Shown: piece by piece, positions 41,020 to 52,400 of the stretch
Layout: each line of letters starts with the position of its first letter
Numbering within the stretch: the first letter of the stretch is position 1
From: Tomocerus qinae
Lineage: Eukaryota > Arthropoda > Collembola > Entomobryomorpha > Tomoceridae
NCBI GenBank assembly: GCA_020055645.1
Contig: CM034547.1
Coordinates: 56,112,909-56,176,908, forward strand
DNA: 64,000 nucleotides
Direction of reading: 5' to 3'
Notes under the pieces: generated by a model
Told to the model about the DNA's origin: nothing
Seen by the model: only the letters and a program-made list of their open reading frames with translations
The model's database searches: none
Made by a program: the position numbers and the translations under genes

Positions 41020-44000
41020 TTAGCAATGTCACGTAAAATCTATCCCGTGTGAGCATATATGTATAGCAGTTTACTTTTACCAAACGTAATCTCTATTTTA
41101 CATAGATCATTGTAAATGCTCGTTTGCATTTTCCATAGAACCTGCATATTTTATCGAATATTTTTCATTATTTAGAAAAAATGCTTACATAGTAGGTACA
41201 TAATTTTGTTATCGTAGTACTACACACATTAGTCTCTACAATTGATACATCCCCAATATAAATAGAGCTTCTACACAATACATTTAGAATTTGGCAGCGT
41301 AAAGCTTGTGTAGGAGTAGAAGAAGTATTCTTATCTGCATTAATAATACGTGTGTGTACAAACACTGTAATTTTTCAAGGTAACTTTCCGAGGGAGTCAA
41401 ATGAAAGAATGCTGTACTATATAGGGTGGTACAGATATATTACTATCATAGTGGATGTGGTATTATATTATACTAGATACATTCAACGAGGCATAGAATT
41501 GGCTGTAGTTTATATGTACAATGTATTACATTGCCTATTTCTGGCACGTCGATTTATCCACGACGCGTCAATCCAATCACGACATATAAGAAGGTAGAGA
41601 AAGCAGAGAGGAGGGATAGATCGTACACATCGCATACACATACACGAGCCGAACTCGGCATGATACTACAACTCAACAATCTATAATATTACACAGATAG
41701 ATAGGAAATGATGCTCTAATCCGATCGTAGCAGATTATATATACTTACTAACGCTTATATACTTATTGTGCTTTGTAGTCACTACGTCGCGGCTTTACAA
41801 AGCATTTCAGTTAAGTTTAGTTGAACTCAACTCCATCCAATAGTGCTGGAATTGGTGTATCCACTATTTTTCCTGTAGGTGTATGGAAACAGCGTTTTGT
41901 TAGGATACGCAAAGGGAGGGAGGGATAGGAAACCAAACTATTATCACGAATATAGTTCCGTGTGTATTTTCCTCGTCTAAAGCTCAACTAGTTCAGTTAA
42001 GTTTAGTAGAGAGAAGAGTGAGGGAGTGTATTGCATTGACAGAATGGGGAACAGCTCTGCTATTCCACATTACAGAGGGAGGCTTTGTGTATAGTTAGTA
42101 GTAAGTATGTAGGATAGTTGTGTGTATTGTATAGTCTTTGAATTGGATTCTGTTTTGTGCCTTTATGTAGACTTTGAATTTGAATTGCTTTCTTTTCTTC
42201 ACATCACATCACTTCTTTAGTGAATTCTAGTGTGCTTTGCTTTTACTTACTACTTCCCCATATACTACCATATGTATGTATAATGTAGGTAGTGAACTCC
42301 TGTTTCCCAATACAATACTTCACAGTGCAATTCAATACAATAAAATCATAGTACGCAGTAGTACACTTAGAGTAGTTACTTACTGAACTGATCTGATTTT
42401 ATTTTATCTCCTGTGCAATAGTTTTGATTTCCACAGTTTGCTTGTTAGTCTATGGGATTTTTCAGGGAAAGATCTCTCGACAGACAAACAGAGAGATGAG
42501 AGAGGAAGAAGAGAATAGAGCTTAACTCCTTCAGATTGGATTGGATAGGAGAATAAGCAATGATGAAATGATGGTAATCAATGCTTGTTGAAGCGATCAC
42601 AAAATAAAATCAAGAACAGAACAGAGCGGACCAAACGAGTTCAACGTTGAACTCCTTCCAACCAACTCCTTCCTCAACAGTCTACCTACAACTACAAAGA
42701 CACTCTTAAGTTCACTTGAGTTAAGTCAAGAATAAGAAAACTTTTCAACTTTCAACTTTGAATTCACTATTTTTCTCAATCTCCATTTCTTTTCTTTTTC
42801 TTTCATTTCCCTGTGTTTCTTATAGAGAGGAGGAAAAGCAAGTTACAAGGCTTAACTTTGCGCCCAGTGAATCTTTTTTCACTGCAACAAACGACTCTCC
42901 TGTAAAATCCCACACGAGTCATTCCTGTCCTATTCCCTATTGTGCATTCAACGTCTCCGCATTTGTTTAGTTGTAGATATGTTATATTATACTACTAACT
43001 CTAATATCAAATGTATATTTAGATATACTACAACCTTGTAACGAACATTATGTAACCTACTACCGAGCAGTTACTACTGCTCTACCTACAGATAAGTCCC
43101 TAACCAGAAACGGACCATATAACACAGCGCTCAATCGAAGTCAACCAGACTTCATAGAGAATAATGCCCCTGATACTTACAAAACTCAACTATTGACTAG
43201 AACAGAGTTGTTTGTTCCTTCAATATACAAATATTTATAAGAATCTCAAGATAAGCATCTCTCGGAAAAGAAAGTTTTTAGCAATATGACTTTATCTTAC
43301 TTTCCCAGCTCTACTATATAAAAATTCTTGGCATATCATACCAAATAACAATGCATTCCTTTTATTTATTTTACTTTTCGCATTAGGTCTCCAATGAAAT
43401 TATAGACTAGTATAACACTACAACGAAAAAACGGAGCCGTCTTACACTTAAGTTGTTTTCTTCGAGAACTACTTGGACCAGAGTATACGATGGAGAGAGA
43501 GAGCAGCCAGAAATATTTATCCTCGTTTAATAAATCTATATAATTTACTGTAGACGAATAATGCTACGAGTTCCCACGTATCCTCACGTATGATCGTAAA
43601 AGAAACAAAACCGGGCATTTGCAAAACAGCTACTGTGATTTTTAATGGCAAAGATGGATAGATAGCTCAAGTGTAATATGCTCTCTGCTCTACTCCCCAT
43701 ACTTCACTACGTAAGTAAGGCTAGAGAAATAAATGTTTATTTGCGTGCTTGGACCTCAGAGCTTTGCCTTTACTAACGCTTCACTATCTCGCTTTCACTT
43801 TTCCTCTCTGTGTAAAGGCGTCAGATTTGTGTTCCACCAGAATTGCATGAGTCCCTTTTCTTCCATCCACTCTGCCTATCTGGGCCATACCACGAAACTT
43901 GAGTCGACTAACTCACCACTCGACTTGAGTCCAAATCATATTTGAAACTATGAAAAGGATGGGCTCTAAAGCGGGATCAAAGGGATGAATCCTTGTCCTA

Positions 44001-44636
44001 TTAGACTCCATCCGTTTATTTGCTAAAGTCCTTATACCCATTTCCATTTACTATTAGCCACATATGCATCCGTTCTATACTAACCTATATTACCCTCGGG
44101 GAATTCAATACTACTACTTTGTGTACAGAATGCTCACGGAAATGAAAGCGATGGTTTACCGTCAACTTGTCATACATATACATAAAATACATATGTACAT
44201 ATTCACTCACATACCATTTGTAACCATAACTGGCCACTAAATTCACATGCACAACTCCACTATCTTTTAACAACCAAATAGGGTGACAGTAATGCTTCAT
44301 TTTATCAGCTCAAGAGTTGTTCTCCTTTGATCTCTCTGACAAGATTGTCAGGGCTTTATTAATGATTTCAATACTGACCATAAGGACAAGGACCTTTCGC
44401 AAACAATTCTGTAGGCACAAGATAATTGAGTGTTTCTACCTTCAGCAAAACTGTAATATTGGTTGATGACCAAGTTAACCTATTAGTTGGTTTTATATTT
44501 CCCGGGGGAATTACTAGCAATTACTAATGAATATGCAACACAATAAAGCTATACTTTCTCTGTTACTAGTAATCCTTGCTAGTATCAAAAGTTCTTTTGC
44601 ATTTTCGCTTTCAGGGATCAATTTTATTTGTTGAAT
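41020..44636. other. No supported gene
   Basis: Non-coding by inspection. A pyrimidine tract ending in TTTCTTATAG near 42825 resembles a splice acceptor, but the frame after it does not resemble a known protein. Confidence 0.55.
42637..42654. repeat. 18-base perfect palindrome
   Basis: GAGTTCAACGTTGAACTC, fully self-complementary, in a region repeatedly using GAGTT/AACTC words. It has some likeness to a hormone-receptor style inverted half-site, but there is no evidence for such a role. Confidence 0.55.
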
Positions 44637-44881
44637 ATATGTGCCGTCCTCAGCAATATTAAACCTTAAGGTGATGACCAAAAATTTGGAAATGTTTTCC
44701 AAATCATTGGAAATAATTGGAATTACTTCGTAAAATGATTTGTAGGACGTTTACATAACTGTTAGGTTTATAAATTGGTATTTTACTGAGAGGTTAGAAT
44801 GAAGGGGTTGGTTTGTATCCCCTTTTACTCGATACTATAGTTTTCACCTTAAGGTTTAATATTGCTGAAAACGTCACATAT
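44637..44881. repeat. Short inverted repeat (38-bp arms), MITE-like
   Basis: Arms 44637-44674 and 44844-44881 match at about 35 of 38 positions when inverted, with core CAGCAATATTAAACCTTAAG. The roughly 170-bp interior is non-coding. No clear target duplication. It may be a solo small element or the ends of a decayed transposon. Confidence 0.6.
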
Positions 44882-44885
44882 TGAG

Positions 44886-45030
44886 TCAAAACGTTTGCGT
44901 TGCGCATCGTAACGTTTACTTTGTAATGGAGGCATCTTGGTTTACTTCATAGCGCGCTACAATCGGTACGTTTACGTTGCACATGACAAAATGTTAGCGC
45001 TACGTGTCAAAACGTTTAAGTTACGCGTTT
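44886..45030. repeat. Degenerate tandem repeat based on CAAAACGTTTRCGTTGCGCA
   Basis: At least five imperfect copies of a unit of roughly 20 bases with core AACGTTT and TGCGCA/TACGCG, for example at 44886, 44907, 44966, 44987 and 45007. It is CpG-rich in an otherwise AT-rich region and directly adjoins the inverted repeat at 44637-44881, so both may belong to one element. Confidence 0.5.
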
Positions 45031-46313
45031 AGATTTGTTCCTTTATCGTCAGACTTGATTTTATCATGATTGTCGGATCTCTTTCGAGTCTGACCCTCCA
45101 TATTCTGATCAACATTACTGATCAGTACTGCTTATGCATTTTCAGTTTCGGTGATGAGTTTTTTTGTTTTGATTTTTTGAATGTTCGCGTTCAAAGAAGT
45201 GTGATAATGTGTTGAATCTTGCTAAAACTAATGAGAAAATAGTATGCAGATCATGGGATTATAATTTTGCAATAGTTTTACAATAGAATGGCGTAGTTAA
45301 TCTTTAAATTAGTCGTCGAAAGTAGAACTAGTTAGCTATTTGCATTTTGAGTGTATCAGTTTAATAATCCAGATAGGAGAAAAGGAAAGGGGAATTTTGT
45401 TTTGTTCGTGTAGTGACACAGTGATGGTGGGAGTTGTGTAAGAATTTCAGGAGTCTGGAGGGAAAGAAGATAAATGATCCAAGTTGACTGTACGCACTTA
45501 TAATGAATGAAATATCACAGAAGAGCTTAAGAGAAAATGAACTGGCGACATGAGAAGCAATGCTCGAGCATTTCTGCACTGTCGTTCTCGGAGGAAAAGT
45601 TTGACATGCTAGTCTATTAAAAGCTATAGGGAATTGTTCTACAATATAATACTTTGTTACAAATACATTGTTGTGTCCTGTGCTCCAGTTCGGGTAGTAG
45701 GTACATAGTGTAAGTATTCTTGAAAGCTAGTATGATGTGAAAGATAGAAAATGAGCTTTGTAATCTCCTTTGTGTTGTCTTTTATTAGATTATTGCATGT
45801 TAAAGGAGGATAGCGAGAGGTTTTATGATGATAGCAAAATGAGTAAGTGACTAAATGAATTTAGCGTTAAGACAGGACGAGCGGAGACTTTAGAGCAGAA
45901 TGAGTCTCATCCTCGGATCAGAAATGTACGTGTAAAGCCGCTCAGGACGGAAATAGCCAATTCAAGTCTCCTTCACTTGACTTGGGGCACAACTTCTTAC
46001 AATTAGTTAGAGACTTTTCTTCTCAAGCGTTTGCATTTGCTAACTAAGAATGAGAGTGAACTGAATAACCCGTATTACATAATAATAATGTCCCTCACTA
46101 GTTCTTGCCAGTCAATACAGTTGTAACATAATCACATTAAAGAATGTCCTAAGTCCTCTTTTCAGTTCACTGTGCACATCCGTTTTGTCTTAGTGTAAGT
46201 GATAGTTGAGACTCGTTAGTTTCATTTTCTGAATCTGCGAATGAAAATGAGAAAATTAATCGTCTTAAAATACACTTAAGCGGATTTGATGACTTGTTAT
46301 TTTTTGGGAGCAG
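45031..46313. other. Sequence upstream of Side exon A, intronic
   Basis: It precedes an internal exon, so it should be intron. No signal-peptide exon with a phase-1 donor was recognised here. The end is the acceptor TTATTTTTTGGGAGCAG. Confidence 0.6.
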
Positions 46314-46446
46314 TTCCAATCGAGCACGTCGAGGGCGTTTTGGGTCTCCGAGTTGAGATGCCTTGTGATATCACTCCCAGAAGACGTGACGACGCCGTCT
46401 ACATGGTCCTATGGTTCAGAGAGTCAGCGGGAAAACCACTTTACAG
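46314..46446 (+). CDS. Side-family exon A: first half of Ig domain 1
   Basis: This exon encodes [20 protein letters not shown] and, further on, [19 protein letters not shown]. The first Ig cysteine is in MPCDI and the core tryptophan is in LWFRE. The frame is open throughout. The acceptor lies in GAGCAG (46308-46313), a tandem NAGNAG site, so a second acceptor 3 bases upstream would add one residue without changing the frame. The exon enters at phase 1 and leaves at phase 2: the split codon AG|T gives the serine of PLYS. The donor is GTAACG at 46447, weaker than the other donors of this gene. The preceding exon, expected to hold the signal peptide, was not identified. Confidence 0.88.
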
Positions 46447-49400
46447 GTAACGTCTCTAATCTCCCTTTTCACTTTTCGCCTTTTATCAAGTGTTTCCCAT
46501 ACTAAGCCCCAACTAGCACTAATTATTACCTTAAAGCAACTTAATGCCAACGAAAACTTGCATAATATATGACCACGGCTTATTTCAGATTGTGATATCA
46601 CTTAGATAGCAACTTTATTATTATAGCATCTTTCAGGTTACATTCAATTGTCTTTTGATTTTATAGACTGTAATGATTTAGACATTGAAATCCTATTGGG
46701 TTTTCTAAGTGATCTGTGACTAGTATTTATTGACATTCGCTCTTTTACATAGGTAGTGTATCACTGCTTTATTTTATCTCAATAATGTTTCACTCGTTTT
46801 CCTCCCATGTTTGTTTGTAGTATTTGCCATTCTAGATATTGCACAGGTTATACATTATGCTAATGTGGTATACTTATTGTATCAATTCAAAGTTCGGGTA
46901 ACATTTGAAACTTGGCTGCATATGTAGATCTACTGTATATGTTTCCTTACTTTGCCTTTCCTGCCATTTTTCGTTTGCAAAGCATTGGAGCGAAGTCATA
47001 GTACATATTTACTTTCCTTTATTCCTTGAAATCAGAGACGAATCACTCGGAAAAGAGGGAGATAAAAGTCCGTAAAAGTATAGAAAAAACTTTCTTTAAC
47101 CTCTGAGTGTACAGAGAAAACTACGACCAGGACAAGTAATAAACCGTAAACTGGTTTCTGCACAAAACTCTTTTTTCTATTCGGATAGCAATATTATTTG
47201 AAAAGTTGAAAGCCTCAGGCTGGCACTCACTCTGTGTTCCTAACTAAGCAATGGCTTTCAAGCGAAATCCAATATGTTAGTCACCTTCTGTAAGTTCTTA
47301 TTATTACTATAAGCATAGACAAAGCAAATCTTGACTTTTTACTTCTCTTTCTTTCAAACCTGTGGTATTTCAGATTCTACTCCGTAGTTACAAAATGTGT
47401 CTTCATGTACAGAGAACGATGACATGAAGCCTGGTGTATTACCAAGGGTTAAGCATTTGTTTCGTTTTTTGTTCCATTTAATTCATCCACTAATCAATAT
47501 GATAGATCTTGATTCCCATTGTCTCAACTAATTTCCTCCAGTGATAAATTAAGACAAGAGTATACACTATTGTGAATGAAATGTTTAAATAAATAACACA
47601 GACTTAGACTAAACTAAAAAACGTTAGAAGTGGTTTACAGACCAAAGCCGAAGGTCACCGAAGGTTATTCCTTTTATATAACAAGAGTAGAGTGTTAAAC
47701 TACAGAACGAAATTGAGGAAAAGGCCATCACTACACTTCCTACATCTGCCATTTGTGACACTTTTCTATAAACAGGCAATAAACGGCAGCAATTTGCCGT
47801 TAACCGTAAAAATTTCGGCCTTGGTACCTACTGTGAAAGATTTTACTTGTAAGGAGAAAATCATACTAAAGAAGTTTAACATTTCCTCTCTAATCAATAT
47901 CTAAATCGTAATAATTTGCACTAAATGTTGATCGTCATATTCTTGGTGTGAAGACTTATGTGATGAAAACATAATGAAGATGGATGGTAAAATATGTACT
48001 TTTTAGTTTTTACCTGTATCATACCCATAAGATAATCATAAAGTGGAGTTGCGCAATGAAAAATTTCCGTGATAATGTTTGAATGTAAAAGATGAACTTC
48101 GTGTAACTACGCAGGTGCAAGAATAATAACAATATTTCGAAATTAAACCAATTGCTGCGCGGATGATAAAAGGACTTTAAACTTTAGAAAAGATTTCACT
48201 TTTTGGTAAAATGATTGGATTTGGTGTTATTATGAGTGGGTAGTGACGGTAGTGTTGATAATTTCCCGTCCGTAGGACGGGCTTTTTCTAGTATGTAATA
48301 AAATGTATGAAATTTGCATAGGATTATACTACAAGAGAGCAGAAAGATATATTTTAAAAGATGGCATACGCTAAATTTGCTTATGGTATGTATTATGTAA
48401 TCCAAATCTTCCTTTCATTTTATGTCTTTGTAAGTTGATAGTACTTTGTCCGCAACAAAAATATCTATTTAAAAAAATATTTCCATTAACTATAAATTAT
48501 TTTGGAGAAATAATGATCAGACAAGCAAGCCTCCTTACAAAGTGTATAATATACAGGTTAGTGGGAGTTTCTTCTTTTCATACATTTTCTTTCATTCGTA
48601 AGTAGATGTCAAACCACGTCTCTTATTTCTGTGGAATACAATAAAGTAACGGTGCCCTTAAAAGTATTAGATTGTTACTTCAATCATCATTGAACAAAAG
48701 TTTGTGTATATACTAACCACATTCTACCTACCTATAATATTATGTTAAAAGAACATGGATTATTAGAGCGAATCAAAACCAAGAGTCATAAATAAAAACG
48801 CGTGTGGATAAAAGGCACATACAAAATGACATGATGACAATCTCTATGTAAAATTTTCTATATTCCCCCTATTTAAATACTTTTTGGATGAATATTAGTA
48901 AGTCAAAGAATCCGTGGGAAAAAGGACTATAGTTTAGTTTACTATAAAAGAGAGAAAATGGTAGGCCAGAAAAGTGGGTTATGTCGTAGGAGGGAAAGAG
49001 CACAATTTCTATGTAAAGCCTGAATAGATTTTTACTAGTATGTATAGTAGAGTCTGAATTAAGATTAGAATCTAGAATGGATATCTACATATCTTTGTGG
49101 AATACATACTTATTGCATCATGCAATCCGCGGCGATACAAATAGAATCCGTTAAGCACGTAAGCACAGAAATACCGTAATGCAATGCATTTGGTTTTCAC
49201 ATAGCTGAGCACAGGATAGTTGAGTGGAATAAAGTAGACTTGTAATCAAAGAGACTTCGATCTTCATATGAGCTGAAAATCATATGACATGGTTTTTCCA
49301 TTAAAAAGACAGCTCATGTATGGAAATTTCCGCTAAGGAAAAGCAGCTATCGTCTTTCCCCGACTTTCCTTCACTTTCCTATATAAAACTCACACATATC

Positions 49401-52400
49401 TATGCATGAGCACTCTTATTTTTAGTCTACTGCTGTGGTTAGTTGTACGAAGTGTAGCTGTAGACCGAAGACCATTATTGAAAAAATGCCACCAAGTTGT
49501 ATAGCTCTAGTAAGTAGATGCGACTTTCTCCGTCCTGGACCCACTATTTTCCATTTTGGCTCACTCTCCTGTCTACATTAGTTGCATTTTCCATTCCAGT
49601 TTTACCTACACTTACATTACGTTTCTTCTCCTGTCTTATAGCTATATTATTTGCTCGTGTTTTTTTCTTGGCTTTTCTTTTAACTTCCTTCCATTTCAAC
49701 ATAACCACCCTCACTCACGCCCCACTCACTGACTCTAATGGTTTTCTGATAAACTCATTTTACCCCAAATTAAATTTTCCCATATACACGAATTTCAACT
49801 AAAAAATTCTTTATCTAGAGTTGGCAAATAAGGCTTAGAGAATTTGTTACTCGTTTATGGAATAATGTCGAGTTATAATAAATGAAGTAGTATCGGTAGA
49901 TGGGCCATACATTTGCTTGTCATACTATTTTAATAGTTTAGTTTTAGTAGACATTTTTCAATGGTCATAACCGGTTTACAAGTTACAATAGATTTTAACA
50001 AGGCTAATCTAAAGTAAATGAGGAAAATGATGATGGCTCAATTGTTTATGAAAAAGTCAATGGGAGAATCATTAATTCTTGAACGAGAATATCAGACTAC
50101 ATGCAGAATTTGCAGAATTTATTATTTTGAACCTAAATGTATAGTATGCTTCGCTTGTTATTACATTGGATTTCACTTCTGCTTTGTTATTTAATATCTT
50201 ATGTGTTTGATGTACTAATGTTATGTCATCGCTAGAAAAACTACCAAAATACCTTGAAGCACAAGTATTTTAAGGTACTTTGTCTACAGTATGTCACTTG
50301 AATATTTGCATAATGCTGATCTATTATCCACATTTGCTACAGGCAGCATAAGTAAGCACAGAAACTATTGTCTCCCTCATTCCTTTTATATAGAAGCACG
50401 TTGAATTTCCCCTGTTCCGTAAGTTATGCATTACATTGTTGCTTTTCCTTGGATGTAACCTAAAACTAGGACCTAAAGCTTCAAAGTACTGCTTCAAAGA
50501 TGAGTCCAATTCTGTTTTGAATATTGTCTTGCATTAAATTCCATACACTTTCTTTATTCTAGCGAGTAAGAAATGTAGGAAAACAGTAGTAGGTTTTGTC
50601 GAAATTGTCTTGGATTTGGATATATTAAATTTTTTACGCACCCCTAACTTTGGTACCAAAGATTTGAAATGTATTTGTTTGTATTGGTCACTATTGTAGG
50701 TTATTGACTAGTGATTTGACACAATGCTAAGCCAATATATGTTCTATTTGCTACAAAACGAACCAATTAGAATTTCAATGCTTTGAAAATACATTTTATA
50801 AAATATATATTGTATAAAATATACTCAAAGTCCTTTTCATAATGATGTCAAATCATTGTTGTTTTTCTTCTTCATAGTTATTAGACCATGTATTCTCACA
50901 ACTTGAATTAAAGGAATTTGCAAACCAACTTAACGTACAACACAGTAAGTAAATACATGCGTGCTTAAAAGTATAAAGTGGATGACTATTTTTCGAGGTC
51001 ATTTCATAGTGAATATCAGTCAGTTCGACAGTCTCAACATCTTTAGTTAGGCTACTTTACGCATATTTTATTAATTATATTTTATTCATGTAAATACAAT
51101 TTTGCAGGAACAAAAGTCAGTAAAACGAAGAAAAACCGAATTATACTAATTGAGTAGCCTAACTAAAGCTGTTGAGACTGTCGAACTGACTGATATTCAC
51201 TATGAAATGACCTCGAAAAATAGTCATCCACTTTATAGTTTTAAGCACGCATGTATTTACTTACTGTGTTGTACGTTAAGTTGGTTTGCAAATTCCTTTA
51301 ATTCAAGTTGTGAGAATACATGGTCTAATAACTATGAAGAAGAAAAACAACAATGATTTGACATCATTATGAAAAGGACTTTCACACAAGTGCTTAATCC
51401 AGGATTGTGCTAGAAAGGGAAAAGAGGAGAAAGGATAGTAATGACAGATGAAGTAAGGGGTAAAATATATTTAGTGTGTAGTTGTTTGTGTGTGTATGGA
51501 GTAGGACGTATATGTAGGTACATTTATTCAAGTAGATATGTTTAGCTTAGCAGTAATGAGCTGTGTGTGTAAGTAGAGTATTGTGATTGGGATAACGACA
51601 ACAAGGAAGAGATAGAAAGATAATAGAATGAAACTATAAAAAGAAGACGAGGACACATGTGTTGTGTCTTTGAAGCACTTTTGGCTGTTTCATTTAAAGA
51701 TAGAAAAAGGATAGCGGTGGCTGGATGAGTAAGACACGTTGTTAGTAGGTACTTTAGAAAGCAGAGATCAACTTGAAAGAAGAGACGAGAGTTGAAAGTG
51801 GAGGCCGAGTGAAAAGGAAGAATTTGCGTTTTGTGTCTGTTCTGTGATATTGCATTGTAGTAAGTACTGTTTTAGTGTAGTTGTATTATTGTAGTGGGTG
51901 AGTGGTAGGGTCTGTACACAGAGCTGTATAGTTTGGACTAATGTACATGTAGTACTAATATAAGTTAGGTTACGATGCGATATGATATAATGATCCGTAG
52001 ATAGAGAAATGTTATGTAATGTAGGAGGTAATAAAAGTGCATTTACTGCAGTGACTCTATCTGCAAACGAATTCGGGTTTAATGGCTAATGTGCTTTGTT
52101 ATGTGATCTAATGTAATGAAATGTAACAGCACCGAGTGTAATAATGTAGTTGATGGAACTCTATTACTTGCTCGTATACTCAGAGCTATAATGCTCTTTT
52201 CATGTTGCTTTCCCAACAATTTCAACCTACATGCATTGTAAATACATACTTCGTCTCGCTCCTTGACTTTACTTTACCCAGTAGAAATACTTAGTCTATT
52301 TCACTCCACTACAAGTGTGTTCCAGCCCAGCTTACTCACACAAATGTCTAGTGTATCAACATCAACCATATTATATCTGCACTACTGTGTGTAATGAAAG

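Larger units (their letters stand above)
50827..51382. repeat. Near-perfect 229-bp-arm inverted repeat (hairpin RNA candidate)
   Basis: Arms 50827-51055 and 51154-51382 are exactly equal in length, with only about two or three differences that I can find (for example CATCTTT against AAAGCTG, and AAAGTAT against ATAGTTT). The loop is 98 bases. A transcript across it would fold into a long duplex like the hairpin-RNA loci that feed endogenous siRNA in flies (knowledge-based inference). No terminal transposon motif or flanking duplication was found. It lies in the intron between Side exons A and B. Confidence 0.85.

Noticed and set aside
42758..42970. Frame resembling a signal peptide (NSLFFSISISFLFLSFPC), possible first exon of the Side gene
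   Set aside because: It has no ATG at the start, the hydrophobic part comes from a pyrimidine tract that looks more like a splice acceptor, and no phase-1 donor follows.
48265..48290. CCCGTCC-GTA-GGACGGG stem followed by a T run, like a rho-independent terminator
   Set aside because: The window is eukaryotic with no bacterial gene nearby, so this is treated as a chance hairpin in an intron.
49518..49802. Hydrophobic 94-aa frame with a good ATG
   Set aside because: It is a translated pyrimidine-rich tract inside an intron, with no domain and no splice links.
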